Shown here piece by piece: positions 5,405 to 6,750 of a DNA stretch of 6,750 nucleotides. The stretch is taken from NCBI GenBank assembly GCA_016286075.1, contig JAEERZ010000122.1, positions 1-6,750 on the forward strand, in the 5' to 3' direction. The notes below the pieces were generated by a model. It was given only the letters and a program-made list of their open reading frames with translations, searched no databases and had not been told where the DNA came from. The position numbers were made by a program, and so were the translations under genes. Within the stretch, counting starts at the first letter, position 1. Every line of letters begins with the position of its first letter. Origin of the DNA: Selenomonadaceae bacterium. Lineage in GTDB: Bacteria > Bacillota > Negativicutes > Selenomonadales > Selenomonadaceae.

Positions 5405-6750
5405 ATGATTTTTGCAAATCGTTGGATACGGCGCGTGGCGGGATTTACGCTGGCGCTGTTTTTCTTTTTGTCCTCATCGGCGCTGGCCGCTTCGGCGTCG
5501 ATTACCGGGGTGCGTTTCGGCAAGGGGACGGACCACGACCGCATCGTCCTTGACGTTTCGGAGATTCCGAAATATTCGGCGAAGACGGAGAACGACGGTA
5601 AGCGGATTATTTTAGAGCTGTCGAATATCGGCGATTCCGCGAAGGTGAAACCGATCATTCACAGTGACGTGGTGCATCGCGTACATTTCACGAAGCTGAA
5701 AAACAGCGTGGTCGTGACCATCGATCTTACGGAGCCTGCGGAGTACGCCGTCAAGACGCTGAAAAACCCGAATCGCGTTTTCATTGATATTCAAAAGGAA
5801 TACGAGCATGAGCAGAAGTCGGAGCCGGCGCCGGGACTGGTGGAGACGATTTACACGCGCCGGGACGGGCGCGGGCGCTTCCGGGCGTTTTTGCTGGATG
5901 TGGATTTGAAGAAATACGACCTTGTGCCGGTGCTGGCCAACGGCGAAATACTGGGACGCACGACGGTTTCCCGGATGTCCGACGAGGTGAACGCGGCGGC
6001 GGCAATCAATTCCAGTTATTTCGCGTCCTCCGGGGAGATCTTGGGCGTGCTCCGCATGGGCGGAACGGTAGTGGGAACCACGTATTTCACCCGCAGCGCG
6101 CTGGGCGTCCGGGCGGACGGGACGCCGTTCGTGGATCAGGTCTATTACAGCGGGCAATTGACCATCGGAAAGAAGTCGCACTATGTGTCCGGGGTGAACG
6201 CGGAGCGGGGCGCGGACACGTTGATTATTTACAACCGCGCGTATGACGTCCGCACGAATACGAATAATTACGGGCGGGAGTTCGTGGTGCAGAACGGCAA
6301 GGTAGTGAAAATCAATCAGGGGAATTCTCCGATTCCCGAGGACGGTTATGTGGTCTCGGTGCACGGCAAGATGAAGGACCTTTTCTCGAAGGTGCGCGTT
6401 GGGGACGCGGTGACGCTGACGGAGGATTTGGGAACGGCGTTTCAGGACGTGCCGCTGATTGTCGGGGCCGGGCCGATGCTGGTGAAAAAGGGAAAGCCTT
6501 TCGTGACGAAGACGGAGGAGCAGTTCCCCTCGGATATATCGAAGGGCCGCGCGCCGCGAACCGGCGTGGCGGTGCTCCCGAACCGGCACGCGCTGCTGGC
6601 CGTGGTGGACGGACGGCAGGAAGCGAGCATAGGCGCGACGCTGGAGGAATTTGCCGAGCTTCTTGTGAAATTCGGGGCGAAGGAGGCCGTGAATTTTGAC
6701 GGCGGCGGCTCCAGCGCGATGGTGATCGGAGGCGAGCTGGTCAATTCGCC
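5405..6750 (+). CDS. Secreted AMIN-domain plus NAGPA (phosphodiester glycosidase family) protein, 3' truncated
   Basis: The reading frame is open from 5405 to the window edge (448 codons) and the stop lies outside. Residues 1-28 form a signal peptide (RRVAG, hydrophobic core LALFFFL, cleavage after ALA). Residues about 33-131 look like an AMIN domain: ITGVRFGKGTDHDRIVLDVS, then KRIILELSN, VVTIDLTEPAEY and NPNRVFIDIQK. AMIN domains bind peptidoglycan or target proteins to the envelope in AmiC and PilQ. After a charged linker (132-145) comes a NAGPA/DUF2233 domain with its hallmark blocks: AAINSSYF (199-206), GAGPMLV (354-360), RTGVAV (385-390) and NFDGGGSSAMV (430-440). The family includes the human enzyme that uncovers mannose-6-phosphate; bacterial substrates are mostly undefined. 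GGGAGG at 5393-5398, 6 nt upstream, supports the start. It has its own transcription unit behind the flgJ terminator. Domain calls are strong; the substrate is unknown. Confidence 0.88.
   Translation, partial: MIFANRWIRRVAGFTLALFFFLSSSALAASASITGVRFGKGTDHDRIVLDVSEIPKYSAKTENDGKRIILELSNIGDSAKVKPIIHSDVVHRVHFTKLKNSVVVTIDLTEPAEYAVKTLKNPNRVFIDIQKEYEHEQKSEPAPGLVETIYTRRDGRGRFRAFLLDVDLKKYDLVPVLANGEILGRTTVSRMSDEVNAAAAINSSYFASSGEILGVLRMGGTVVGTTYFTRSALGVRADGTPFVDQVYYSGQLTIGKKSHYVSGVNAERGADTLIIYNRAYDVRTNTNNYGREFVVQNGKVVKINQGNSPIPEDGYVVSVHGKMKDLFSKVRVGDAVTLTEDLGTAFQDVPLIVGAGPMLVKKGKPFVTKTEEQFPSDISKGRAPRTGVAVLPNRHALLAVVDGRQEASIGATLEEFAELLVKFGAKEAVNFDGGGSSAMVIGGELVNS

Noticed and set aside
5612..6589. A 325-codon open frame on the - strand, opposite the AMIN/NAGPA gene
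   Set aside because: It has the same Arg/His-rich composition without domain signatures, and the + strand frame there carries clear NAGPA motifs and a signal peptide.
1..6750. tRNA, rRNA, CRISPR arrays, insertion sequences or attachment sites
   Set aside because: I saw no cloverleaf-like sequence, regular spaced repeats, terminal inverted repeats or transposase motifs on reading both strands.

Overview
The window is a run of seven complete or partial flagellar and cell-shape genes plus one envelope gene, all on the + strand. The likely source is a motile diderm Firmicute, most plausibly Negativicutes (a Selenomonas-like member of the Selenomonadaceae). I infer this from three things: GC-rich DNA with strong Shine-Dalgarno sites; a mreB/mbl gene directly followed by a FlgF/FlhO-type rod gene, as in Bacillus (mbl-flhO-flhP); and the same cluster carrying flgA, flgH and flgI, which are needed only where an outer membrane and periplasm exist. 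The taxonomic call is inference; no 16S or other marker is present.

Layout. Bases 1-514 are the C-terminal part of an MreB/Mbl actin-like protein. Bases 533-1330 encode a FlgF-type basal-body rod protein, 18 bp behind mreB and so probably on its transcript. A strong intrinsic terminator (about 1341-1377) follows, then a good candidate sigma-28 (FliA/SigD) promoter (1387-1413). Behind it lies a compact operon: flgG (distal rod), flgA (P-ring chaperone), flgH (L-ring), flgI (P-ring) and a short flgJ (rod-binding domain only). A second terminator (about 5280-5314) ends this operon. A 90-bp AT-richer stretch with a weak promoter candidate then leads to a secreted protein with an AMIN domain and a NAGPA (phosphodiester glycosidase) domain, which runs off the right edge.

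How the genes work together. FlgF and FlgG polymerise into the rod that crosses the periplasm. FlgJ is thought to cap or scaffold the growing rod. FlgA helps FlgI form the P-ring in the peptidoglycan, and FlgH forms the L-ring in the outer membrane. MreB/Mbl organises lateral wall synthesis. The AMIN/NAGPA protein probably acts on envelope glycans, but its substrate cannot be read from the sequence.

This is mainly a recognisable flagellar locus and I see no wholly new system. The points worth a second look are the terminator/sigma-28 arrangement that splits flgF from flgG, a FlgH with no lipobox cysteine, a FlgI without the paired cysteines of the enterobacterial protein, and a FlgJ without a muralytic domain that sits one terminator away from a wall-associated AMIN/NAGPA enzyme.
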